The notes under the pieces are model-generated. The model searched no databases, was not told where the DNA came from, and worked only from the letters and a program-made list of their open reading frames with translations. Shown piece by piece: positions 1 through 6,508 of a stretch of DNA of 7,253 nucleotides. Each line of letters begins with the position of its first letter. Positions within the stretch are counted from its first letter, which is position 1. Location of the stretch: NCBI GenBank assembly GCA_002343715.1, contig DDSA01000203.1:12561-19813 (forward strand), in the 5' to 3' direction. The stretch comes from Phycisphaerales bacterium UBA2402 (lineage in GTDB: Bacteria; Planctomycetota; Phycisphaerae; Phycisphaerales; UBA1924). The translations under genes and the position numbers were made by a program.

Positions 1-14
1 TGCTCTTCCGATCT
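1..14 (+). other. Illumina TruSeq adapter remnant at the left end
   Basis: The first 14 bases read TGCTCTTCCGATCT, which is the 3' end of the standard TruSeq adapter. The leading T before GCTCTTCCGATCT matches the read-2 side (…GTGTGCTCTTCCGATCT) and not the read-1 side (…GACGCTCTTCCGATCT). It is library sequence, not genome. Genomic sequence starts at about 15. Any gene model should stop there, and a TTG start at 18 should not be trusted, because the reading frame simply enters from the adapter junction. Confidence 0.95.
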
Positions 15-692
15 CGATTGCTCAAAGCCGCCGGGTTCGATGCGGTCCTGATCGAGAACATGCACGATGCGCCGTATGTGCTCGCTCCACACTCGCCTGA
101 AATCGTCTCCGCGATGACAGCCGCGGGCGTGGCGGTGCGGGCGGCCATCGGGGATGCGTTCCCCCTGGGGGTGCAGATCCTGGCCGGGGGGGAACGCGAA
201 GCCCTCGCCGTTGCGCTCGCCTGCGATGCCGCGTTTATCCGCTGCGAGAACTTTGTCTTTTCACACGTCGCGGACGAGGGCCTGATGACACAAGCCGCCG
301 CGGGGCCGCTCCTGCGCTACCGGCGTGCCATCGGTGCTGAGTCCGTCGCGGTCCTGTGCGATCTGAAGAAAAAACATGCCGCGCACGCCATCACCATGGA
401 CCTGGACATCGCCGAGTGCGCGCGTGCCGCTGAGTTCTTTGGGGCCGATGGCCTGATCGTCACCGGCACCTCGACCGGACAGGCAGCGGATCCGGCGGAG
501 TTGGCCGCGGCGCGGGGAGCGACGGAGTTGCCGGTTCTCATCGGTTCGGGGGTGACGGCGTCCTCGGCACGCAGCCTCTCGCTCGCGGCCCGCGGCCTGA
601 TCGTCGGCTCGGCCCTCAAGCGCGGCGGGCACTGGTCGGGCCCGATCGACTCCGCTCGGTGCCGCGCCATCGTGAAGGCAAGAGGCCGTTGA
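15..692 (+). CDS. btpA: BtpA/SgcQ-family protein, 5'-truncated
   Basis: This is the C-terminal ~225 residues of a BtpA-family TIM-barrel protein. Family features, numbered from the leucine codon at 18, are IENMHDAPY (12-20), a barrel core with FIRCENF (73-79) and GPLLRYRRAIGAE (96-108), the phosphate-site-like VTGTSTGQAAD (148-158), VLIGSGVT (173-180) and GLIVGSALKRGGHW (193-206). BtpA was named for a role in photosystem I accumulation in cyanobacteria. Homologues such as SgcQ occur in many non-photosynthetic bacteria, where the reaction is unknown, so no photosynthetic role should be inferred here. Full-length members have roughly 250-290 residues, so about 30-50 N-terminal residues are missing, lost at the adapter junction. 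The in-frame TTG at 18 is internal and not the true start. The stop is TGA at 690-692. The gene converges on the META lipoprotein gene with 19 bases between stops, and nothing links it functionally to the glycan genes. Confidence 0.88.
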   Translation, partial: RLLKAAGFDAVLIENMHDAPYVLAPHSPEIVSAMTAAGVAVRAAIGDAFPLGVQILAGGEREALAVALACDAAFIRCENFVFSHVADEGLMTQAAAGPLLRYRRAIGAESVAVLCDLKKKHAAHAITMDLDIAECARAAEFFGADGLIVTGTSTGQAADPAELAAARGATELPVLIGSGVTASSARSLSLAARGLIVGSALKRGGHWSGPIDSARCRAIVKARGR

Positions 693-694
693 CC

Positions 695-736
695 GAAGTT
701 CTTGATGTGACTTACGACCCGGCCCGCAGGAACTTC
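695..736. terminator. possible shared hairpin at the convergent gene junction
   Basis: GAAGTTCTTG (695-704) can pair with CAGGAACTTC (727-736), giving a 10-pair stem with one G-T wobble and a 22-base loop. It sits exactly where the BtpA-family gene (stop 692) meets the oppositely oriented lipoprotein gene (stop 712-714), and one arm lies inside the last codons of that gene. That is the position of a bidirectional terminator. The loop is long and there is no clear T-run on either side, so it is not a typical intrinsic terminator and may be chance. Confidence 0.3.
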
Positions 737-1173
737 AGTAATGTCTCTTTACCGTTGGTCAGGCTCAGGGTGTTCTGTTCCAGACGAAAGTTCGTGATCT
801 GATGAAGCGTCTTGAGGTAGTTGGCCTCGAGGTCCATGGCCTGCTGGTTGCCGGCCATCATGGTCGATGCAGCGGGCCTCATCGAGAACTCACCCGAGGC
901 GAGTTTGTCGAGATCCACGGACGACATGATTCGGTTCACGCCGCCGGTGCCGCTGATGCCGCCATCCTTGGCGATGGAAAGAGTCGGCGTTGTGCCGCCG
1001 GAAGGGATCATGGACGCGATCTCCTTTCCGCCGAGTTGAGAGAGATTCCAGTCCCCGAAGAGTTTAGAGACATCGGGAGCGGACGTAAGTACCTGCTTTG
1101 TCGCTTCACACGCGGGTATGACAACGGAACACATCCCGAGCGCCGCGATGAACATCAATCGATAAGTCTTCAT
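712..1173 (-). CDS. META (HslJ-like) domain lipoprotein
   Basis: This is a predicted 153-residue secreted lipoprotein. The N-terminus (MKTYRLMFIAALGMCSVVIPAC) has a positive start, a hydrophobic core and a lipobox-like IPAC with Cys22 as the probable lipidation site, so it would be anchored in a membrane facing the periplasm. Residues about 38-150 fit the META domain (formerly DUF306): GDWNLSQLGGK, the PTLSIAKDG strand, GTGGVN (76-80 region), STMMAG (103-108) followed by an acidic helix, then LSLTNG and LLKFLR. Domains of this kind occur in HslJ (heat and novobiocin response) and in many envelope proteins of unknown role. The usual GCN and MAC cysteines are replaced by Val79 and Gly108. The reading frame is open upstream to 1353, but that stretch overlaps the preceding gene. 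The ATG at 1171-1173 is preferred because it places the signal peptide at the N-terminus and leaves a 40-base gap. No strong ribosome binding site is visible. It is last in the leftward cluster. Confidence 0.8.
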   Translation of the reverse strand: MKTYRLMFIAALGMCSVVIPACEATKQVLTSAPDVSKLFGDWNLSQLGGKEIASMIPSGGTTPTLSIAKDGGISGTGGVNRIMSSVDLDKLASGEFSMRPAASTMMAGNQQAMDLEANYLKTLHQITNFRLEQNTLSLTNGKETLLKFLRAGS

Positions 1174-1213
1174 ATGTGAGCGTAGTACGCGTCCCCACGA
1201 TGAGCAACAACCT

Positions 1214-2311
1214 TCACACGAGAGCCGGCTTCCGCGCTCCCAGCCAGGGAACGATGACGCGTTGGCCGTGCATCGGATTTCCTGCCCGATCAACCGCATC
1301 GAGAAGCGGCCCGGGCGAGAGCGTACCGATGACAAGGACCTCCGCATCGTCACGGTCGGCGCACAGCCGCACCCCGGCCTCGCTCAACGCGCGAACGACC
1401 GCCCAGCAGTTCTTTCCCTCCTCGATGACGGCGGCGGTGCGGAACGAACGTTCCGCGAGGGCCGCCTGAACCGCGTCGCGTGCGTGGGCCAGCCCGGTGA
1501 ATCGTTCCCACTGGCCTGTGGTAAGCGGCGTGCGCGCCTGCGTTCGTATCGTGCGTCGCAACTCCCGCAAGCCCGCGTCGTACCCCCGAAGCGCCTCCTC
1601 GCGCTGCGCAATCGAGTGGTACCGCCGCAGTGTTTCCCGCAACCGCTCTCGCCGCTCGGACGCGGGCGCAAAGCGGCGCATCACCCAGCCGTTGTTCCGA
1701 ACCAACCGACCCAGGATCAACCCCATGTCGCGCCCGCGCGACTCCTTGTGGTGCAGCACGCGGAACTCGGGCTCGAAGGCCACCACCCCGCCCGACCGGA
1801 TCAGCCGTGCGGAAAAGTCATACTCCTCGGCGTAGTAGCCGAACGTCGGGTCATAGCCTCCCAACGACTCGAAGATCTCTCGACGGATCGCTACGCCGCA
1901 CCCGACAAAGACTTCGGGCAATCCGCCAGACTCCCGGGCTCGACACCCGCCGGACGGCGATCGAGCGAGGAAGATGTCCGCCATCACCGCCCAGACCTCC
2001 GCCGGCTGTTCGGCGATCGCCCGGACGAACCTCACATCCATGGGATGACTGTCGTCGTCGAGCATGACAAGCCACTCGCCGCCGGCGCTCGCCGAGGCGA
2101 GGTTGCGCGCTGCGGCACCCATGTTCTCATGAAGTAGAATGGTGCGAACAGGCATGTCTCCGATACAAGCGGGCAAGAGCGCTCTCTGCTCGCTGTCGTT
2201 GTCCACGATAATCACCTCGGCATCATGCGGATCGAGGTGCGCCAATGCATCGAGTGTCGCTCGCAGCCGCTCGGGTCGGTCGCGTGTCGGGATGATGTAA
2301 CTCAGAAGCAC
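1214..2311 (-). CDS. family 2 glycosyltransferase with an extra C-terminal domain
   Basis: This 365-residue protein begins with a GT-A fold typical of glycosyltransferase family 2: LLSYIIPTRDRP (2-13, first strand), VIIVDNDS (33-40, nucleotide binding), LHENMGAAARN (60-70), and the metal-binding acidic motif MLDDDS (83-88, DDD at 85-87). It continues with VGCGVAIRREIF (136-147, acceptor region), GGYDPTFGYYAEEYDF (151-166) carrying the probable catalytic acidic residue at 162-165, and VLHHKES (185-191). It should transfer a sugar from a nucleotide donor to a surface glycan; the sugar and acceptor cannot be read from the sequence. There is no membrane segment, so it is probably cytoplasmic. Residues about 215-290 are charged helices, and about 292-358 form a small alternating strand/helix module. 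The start is GTG at 2309-2311, the only plausible in-frame start before the first strand. A GGAGG lies 15 bases upstream, rather far. It follows the kinase gene by 39 bases in the same direction, which suggests one transcript. Confidence 0.9.
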   Translation of the reverse strand: MLLSYIIPTRDRPERLRATLDALAHLDPHDAEVIIVDNDSEQRALLPACIGDMPVRTILLHENMGAAARNLASASAGGEWLVMLDDDSHPMDVRFVRAIAEQPAEVWAVMADIFLARSPSGGCRARESGGLPEVFVGCGVAIRREIFESLGGYDPTFGYYAEEYDFSARLIRSGGVVAFEPEFRVLHHKESRGRDMGLILGRLVRNNGWVMRRFAPASERRERLRETLRRYHSIAQREEALRGYDAGLRELRRTIRTQARTPLTTGQWERFTGLAHARDAVQAALAERSFRTAAVIEEGKNCWAVVRALSEAGVRLCADRDDAEVLVIGTLSPGPLLDAVDRAGNPMHGQRVIVPWLGARKPALV

Positions 2312-2350
2312 GACATGTGTATCGGCCCTCCGCCCTGCTCCTCAGCACCC

Positions 2351-4030
2351 CTATCCGGCTTTCGCCAGCATGCGGGCCGGGACTGACGTTTCACCCGAAT
2401 AGACCAGTTTGCTCGACTGCACACGCGCGATGGTGCCACGAAGGTCCGCCGGTGAGATGGGGATGTTCCCCAGCCGCTGCACCTGCACAGCCGCCGCCGC
2501 CGCCCCGAGATACGCCGCCGCGGTCAGCCCCGCCCCGCATGTCAGAGCCAGCGTCGCCACCGTGAGCAGCGAATCCCCGCACCCCATCGGGTCGAGAGGC
2601 ATGGTTGATAGTGCGGGTATGTGCTCGCTCGAAAGCCGACGCGCCCACCCCCCCTCGCTCTGCGCCGCCACAGGCAGTCCTGAGAACGCGATCAATCCGT
2701 CCGCGCCCAAAGTCACGATGAGGTTCGAGGCTCGTGTCTGCTCGATGAGTTTCCATGCCACCAGGGGCAGGCCCTCGGTCCGGAGGTGCAAACTCCCCCT
2801 CAACTCCTCTTCGCTCGGGCAGAGGAGGTCACAGTTCCGCATCGCTCCCAGACCGGCACCCGCGCCGCTCACATCGCCCGCCAGAACGCCCGCCAACGGT
2901 CGCAGCAGTCGGCAGAGCGCGACCAAGCCCCGAGGGCTGAAAAGCCCGAGGCCGAAATCGGCGATGACCGCGGCATCGGTCCCTCCGCGGGCCGCATCGA
3001 CCGTGAGCGACGCGAACCCCTCCCGCTCTTTCGCATCGAGCACGAGCGGCTCGACCAGGTCCAGTTTCATGAGTTTCTGGTGCCCGACCAGAAAGCGCTG
3101 TTTCTCGGGCAGCGGCTGCGCGATCGGGAACGGACGCACCTCGACCCCTTGCGCTTCAAGGCGCTTCACCAACTCCGACCCGGCATGGTCCAGGCCACCC
3201 CGCGAGCCCCGGGGAAGCGGAGTGACGAGGACCGGCCTCGCCCCCAGCGCCGCGGCGTGACGCGCGATGATCGCGGCGCCCCCGTCGTACTGACGGGCTT
3301 CGAGCGGCCGCAACGTCATCATCGGGCTTTCACTGGCCACGTGAGGCCGGTCGCACAGGATGTACGAATCGATGATCGTTTCGCCCGCGATCACGAAGCG
3401 CTTGCCGCGGAACGCCGAGATCAGGCCGAAGAGCGCCGGCCCTTGAAGATCCGCCCGACGAGAAAGTTGCGTGAGTCGATGGTGAAACGGATCGGTCGAT
3501 TGCTCCATCGCCGCGATCAGCGCAGTGCTCGAGAATACAACGTCACCGCTCGAAAAGACCACCCGCCCCCCGGCACTCTCCACCGCTTCACGCTCCTCCC
3601 GGAACCGCGGGTCGCTGTTCGATTCGTACTCCCGGCCCTTCACGTACACATCCGGACGCACGGCACGCAGCAGGGCCAAAGCGGTCGGGCTTGGATCGAT
3701 GTACACGAAATCCACGCAATCGAGCGCGGCGAGATTCTCCGCCCTCAACTCCTCGGGGATCAGCGGCCTGCCCGTCCCTTTGGTGATCTCGGCGTCACCC
3801 GTGATCGAGACCAGCAGCGCATCCCCCAGCGCACGAGCCTGCCGCAGATGGCGGATGTGCCCGGGATGCACGATGTCGAAGCACCCGTGACACTGTACCA
3901 GCCGACGACCGTTCGCCGCGAGTTCCGCCCTTATCCCCATCAGCCGATCCATACCCACGATTTTCGCCGCCACTCCCGGCGGGAGGCGTTGCTCGGTAAG
4001 GTCCGTCGGATCGCGTTCTGGATCGTTCAT
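2351..4030 (-). CDS. HldE-like bifunctional enzyme in reversed order: nucleotidyltransferase then PfkB sugar kinase
   Basis: This predicted 559-residue cytoplasmic enzyme has both activities of HldE, which phosphorylates D-glycero-D-manno-heptose 7-phosphate at C1 and then adenylates it, on the route to ADP-heptose. Residues about 44-172 are an RfaE2-type nucleotidyltransferase: LVQCHGCFDIVHPGH (44-58, with the HxGH motif HPGH at 55-58), DVYVKGREY (127-135) and FSSTALI (166-172). Residues about 208-535 are a PfkB/ribokinase-type kinase: FVIAGETIIDSY (212-223), DGGAAIIARHAAALG (249-263), QKLMKLDL (318-325), VIADFGLGLFS (355-365), CPSEEEL (404-410), VTLGADG (439-445) and DPMGCGD (480-486), with Asp486 as the probable catalytic base. 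E. coli HldE has the kinase first. The GAGD signature reads GCGD here. The real sugar and nucleotide could therefore differ from heptose and ATP. The frame is open upstream to 4693, but homology begins just after 4030 and the upstream part is antisense to another gene, so the ATG at 4028-4030 is preferred; an ATG at 4049-4051 is possible. Neither has a clear ribosome binding site. Confidence 0.85.
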   Translation of the reverse strand: MNDPERDPTDLTEQRLPPGVAAKIVGMDRLMGIRAELAANGRRLVQCHGCFDIVHPGHIRHLRQARALGDALLVSITGDAEITKGTGRPLIPEELRAENLAALDCVDFVYIDPSPTALALLRAVRPDVYVKGREYESNSDPRFREEREAVESAGGRVVFSSGDVVFSSTALIAAMEQSTDPFHHRLTQLSRRADLQGPALFGLISAFRGKRFVIAGETIIDSYILCDRPHVASESPMMTLRPLEARQYDGGAAIIARHAAALGARPVLVTPLPRGSRGGLDHAGSELVKRLEAQGVEVRPFPIAQPLPEKQRFLVGHQKLMKLDLVEPLVLDAKEREGFASLTVDAARGGTDAAVIADFGLGLFSPRGLVALCRLLRPLAGVLAGDVSGAGAGLGAMRNCDLLCPSEEELRGSLHLRTEGLPLVAWKLIEQTRASNLIVTLGADGLIAFSGLPVAAQSEGGWARRLSSEHIPALSTMPLDPMGCGDSLLTVATLALTCGAGLTAAAYLGAAAAAVQVQRLGNIPISPADLRGTIARVQSSKLVYSGETSVPARMLAKAG

Positions 4031-4078
4031 GCTGGGTTGATTTCTCGGCATTCCGCGGGTGGCGCCGATAGATCGGGC
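4031..4078. promoter_or_regulatory. divergent intergenic region presumed to hold both promoters
   Basis: These 48 bases separate the start codons of two divergent transcription units, the leftward kinase/glycosyltransferase/lipoprotein cluster and the rightward glycosyltransferase pair. Promoters for both must lie here or extend into the neighbouring coding ends. A TTGATT resembling a -35 box is at 4037-4042, but no -10 box follows at the right distance, so I do not assign specific promoters. A 10-base palindrome, GGGCATGCCC (4075-4084), overlaps the rightward start codon and could be an operator or chance. Confidence 0.4.
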
Positions 4079-6508
4079 ATGCCCAATACCGCTCCGGCCA
4101 GCAACCCTGTGCGGGGGAATACGCTCGCTGCAACGCCGAGGCGTTCGATCACGCGCGATCAACTCGTCGAAGCGGGACGAACAGGGTCGCCGGGCAAGTT
4201 TCTCCCGATGGCCGCATCGGCATTGGCCCAGGTTCCGGGGGATCATCTGCTCCGTGTTCTCTTCGCGGCCCACCTGGCACGACTGGGGCTTCGCACCCTC
4301 GCCGAGGAACAATTGGTTGCACTCTCCCACATCGCGGGGGATGATCCGAACGTACGTTCGCTCAGTGACGCGATCGCTTCGCTTCCGCCCGATCGGGTGG
4401 CCCTGGACGAATTCGGCCGTGTTCTCAGCATCAACGCGGCGGCTCTTGAACAGCGGGGCATTTTCATCACGGCCGCGCTCCGGGAGGCTTTCGACGCCGG
4501 AGCGGTTCGGGAGTGGTTCAGGCGCGTGGACGGCCATCTTGTATCTCGGAAGGACCCCCAGGCGCCGCCGCACACATGGACAGGTTTGGGCATCGACACG
4601 GCGAACATGGCGGCTTCCGCAACTCGACTCGCCCCAGACTCCGAGCTCTTTCCCAAGCCCATCGTCCTCCACGGCTTGTCGTCCATCGCGCACCTGACAG
4701 AAGCGTTCCGCGTAACCTCGCGTGAGACACTCGGGTACCGCCCCCGTCTGAGCATTGTGGAATCAAACCTTACCGATGCCGTTGTCGGGCTGTTCAGCGC
4801 GGATCTCACCCGGATCATCGAAGACCCGCGAACCGAGTGGTTCATCGGCCCGGACGCGATCGAGCGCTTCACCTCGGCGTGGTCGGCGAGATTGGGCTGC
4901 ACCCTGCCGGACTCGATCCTGAACGCCGCGGGCTCCGCATGCCCAACCGCGCTGTCCGACGCTCTCGAAGCGCTGCACGAGGAGCAGGGACAAGAACTGC
5001 GGCACCTGCACGGGAGGGTGACCGCTTTGTACGCGTCTCGGGATCGCGTCTGGTGGGGCCGCCGCTACCGCGAAACGGACGCGAAGCCGCTGCGCGTGCT
5101 GATATTGACCAGCCGATTCAGCACCTTTGTCCGCCACTCCGCGGCGGACGTGGCGGGCGCGTTGAAGCGGTGTGGATGCGAAGTGACGGTTCATCAGGAA
5201 CCGGATGCACACTCGCGGGATTCCACTCTCGGCACGCTGCGCACGGTGGGTGGGCTTGAGCCGGACCTGGTCATCCTGATCAACTTCCCGCGTTCGGCCT
5301 GCGGCGCCGGCGTGCCCGCGAACGTCCCCTTCGTCACCTGGGTGCAGGATTCGATGCCCCACCTGCTCGCCCCGTGCAAGGACACAACCCCGCTTGATTT
5401 CACGGTCGGCCACCTGCTGCCGGAGTTCTTCGAGGCTTTCGGGTATGACCGGTCCAACGCGCTGCCGTCGCTCATCGTCGCTGACGCCGCGAAGTTCCAT
5501 CCTTCCCCGCACGATCGTCGTTCGTGCGACATCGCCTTCGTCAGCCACCACAGCGAACAGCCCGAAGCGATGCACACTCGCCTCGTGCGCGAGGCTGCCG
5601 GTGCTCCGGCCATCCAGCGCACTTTCGAGGCCCTGCTGCCCGATGTGACGGCCGCGGCTGGGGCGTCGGCCTCGTTCCCCCCTCTTCGTGCGCTGCGTGA
5701 CGCCTGCGTGATTCGCTTGCGCGAAACACTTGGCAGAGAACCCGAAGCCCGCACACTAGCCCTGGTGTTTCGCACCTACGCCGCGCCCCTCGCCGACCGG
5801 CTGCTTCGCCACGAAACACTCCATTGGGCCGCCGATTGCTGCCGCCGGCACAGATGGCGCATGCGGTTGTACGGCGGCGGCTGGGAACGCGCCGGGTCAC
5901 TGGCGGAGTACGCCGCCGGGCCGCTCACGCACGATCACGCGCTCAGGGATGCGTACCAGTCCGCGGCGCTCCATCTTCATGTCTCGCTCTCGGCGCTCGT
6001 GCATCAGCGGCTGCTCGAATGCTTCCTCTCCGGCGGGTTCTGCGCCGCTCGCCTGCACCGCGATGCACTCTCCGCCCCCAAGACCACGGTCCAGGCCGCG
6101 CTCCTGCGAAGGCCGCCGGATGTGATCCAGACCGACCGCATCGGCTATGTCATCGCCGACCATCCGGAAGCCATGCGCCTCTCCACGCTGCGCGCGAGGC
6201 TGGGATACCCCGACGATGAGCCGGTCCTGTGGATCAGCCGGGCGCGGGCCGATTCCATGCGGCAGCAGGGCCACACCCTCGCCCTCGACCACGACCTCAA
6301 CGCCGCCACCGGAGACATGAGCGGCCTCGTCTTCCGCGATGCAACTGAACTCGAGGCCGTTGCGGAACGTGTGATCGAACAGCCTCCGTGGCGTTCCGCC
6401 GTCTCGGCCGCCGCTTCAGTTCGCATCCGCTGCTCCCTTTCCTACGACGCTTTCGCTTCACGGCTCCTGACCTTCCTCACGCGTCGGCTGAACGGGGAGG
6501 ACGCGTGA
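4079..6508 (+). CDS. large two-domain glycosyltransferase (CgeB-like C-terminal half)
   Basis: This is a predicted 809-residue cytoplasmic protein. From about 336 to 809 it resembles GT-B glycosyltransferases of the CgeB/group 1 type: PLRVLILTSRFS (337-348, first strand), HSAADVAGALKRCG (353-366), EPDLVILINFPR (394-405), VPFVTWVQDSMPHLL (416-430) and CDIAFVSHHSE (483-493). It continues with RLYGGGWE (596-603), a strand-turn LHLHVSLS (631-638), and RLLECFLSGGF (644-654), where Glu647 lies in the donor-binding position of the family. The donor and acceptor are unknown. The N-terminal ~330 residues are less clear: a helical segment (55-150), then PIVLHGLSS (194-202), RLSIVESN (223-230) and EWFIGPDAIERF (253-264). 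The last two recall Maf/DUF115-type proteins, where a strand ending in an acidic residue is followed by a GPDA-like loop. The ATG at 4079-4081 is the first plausible start after the divergent gene; ATG 4208 (residue 44) is an alternative. Neither has a good ribosome binding site. The stop overlaps the next gene by four bases. Confidence 0.8.
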   Translation: MPNTAPASNPVRGNTLAATPRRSITRDQLVEAGRTGSPGKFLPMAASALAQVPGDHLLRVLFAAHLARLGLRTLAEEQLVALSHIAGDDPNVRSLSDAIASLPPDRVALDEFGRVLSINAAALEQRGIFITAALREAFDAGAVREWFRRVDGHLVSRKDPQAPPHTWTGLGIDTANMAASATRLAPDSELFPKPIVLHGLSSIAHLTEAFRVTSRETLGYRPRLSIVESNLTDAVVGLFSADLTRIIEDPRTEWFIGPDAIERFTSAWSARLGCTLPDSILNAAGSACPTALSDALEALHEEQGQELRHLHGRVTALYASRDRVWWGRRYRETDAKPLRVLILTSRFSTFVRHSAADVAGALKRCGCEVTVHQEPDAHSRDSTLGTLRTVGGLEPDLVILINFPRSACGAGVPANVPFVTWVQDSMPHLLAPCKDTTPLDFTVGHLLPEFFEAFGYDRSNALPSLIVADAAKFHPSPHDRRSCDIAFVSHHSEQPEAMHTRLVREAAGAPAIQRTFEALLPDVTAAAGASASFPPLRALRDACVIRLRETLGREPEARTLALVFRTYAAPLADRLLRHETLHWAADCCRRHRWRMRLYGGGWERAGSLAEYAAGPLTHDHALRDAYQSAALHLHVSLSALVHQRLLECFLSGGFCAARLHRDALSAPKTTVQAALLRRPPDVIQTDRIGYVIADHPEAMRLSTLRARLGYPDDEPVLWISRARADSMRQQGHTLALDHDLNAATGDMSGLVFRDATELEAVAERVIEQPPWRSAVSAAASVRIRCSLSYDAFASRLLTFLTRRLNGEDA
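6496..6500 (+). promoter_or_regulatory. ribosome binding site supporting the GTG start at 6505
   Basis: GGAGG at 6496-6500, within GGGGAGG, lies four bases before the GTG at 6505-6507, inside the last codons of the upstream gene. With the GTGA start/stop overlap, it decides the start of the downstream glycosyltransferase and implies translational coupling between the two genes. Confidence 0.65.

Noticed and set aside
15..692. Photosynthetic organism suggested by the BtpA-family gene
   Set aside because: BtpA homologues are common in non-photosynthetic bacteria, and nothing else in the window relates to photosynthesis.
1174..1353. N-terminal extension of the META lipoprotein gene to 1353
   Set aside because: It would overlap the glycosyltransferase gene on the same strand and bury the signal peptide and lipobox. 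The ATG at 1173 gives a proper lipoprotein N-terminus.
1262..2137. Long rightward open frame opposite the family 2 glycosyltransferase
   Set aside because: The sequence is Arg/Pro/His-rich without motifs, and the opposite strand has a full set of GT-A motifs in order.
2786..4078. Long open rightward extension upstream of the large glycosyltransferase start
   Set aside because: It is antisense to the HldE-like gene, its translation is rich in Arg and Pro without recognisable motifs, and the minus strand carries clear nucleotidyltransferase and kinase motifs. It is a GC-rich shadow frame.
4031..4693. Open leftward extension (221 codons) before the HldE-like start
   Set aside because: It lies antisense to the N-terminal part of the large glycosyltransferase, has a low-complexity Arg-rich character, and HldE-type homology begins only after 4030.
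4763..5575. Leftward open frame (270 codons) inside the large glycosyltransferase
   Set aside because: It is a shadow of the GC-rich gene. It has no motif, signal or start context, while the plus frame reads as a GT-B enzyme.
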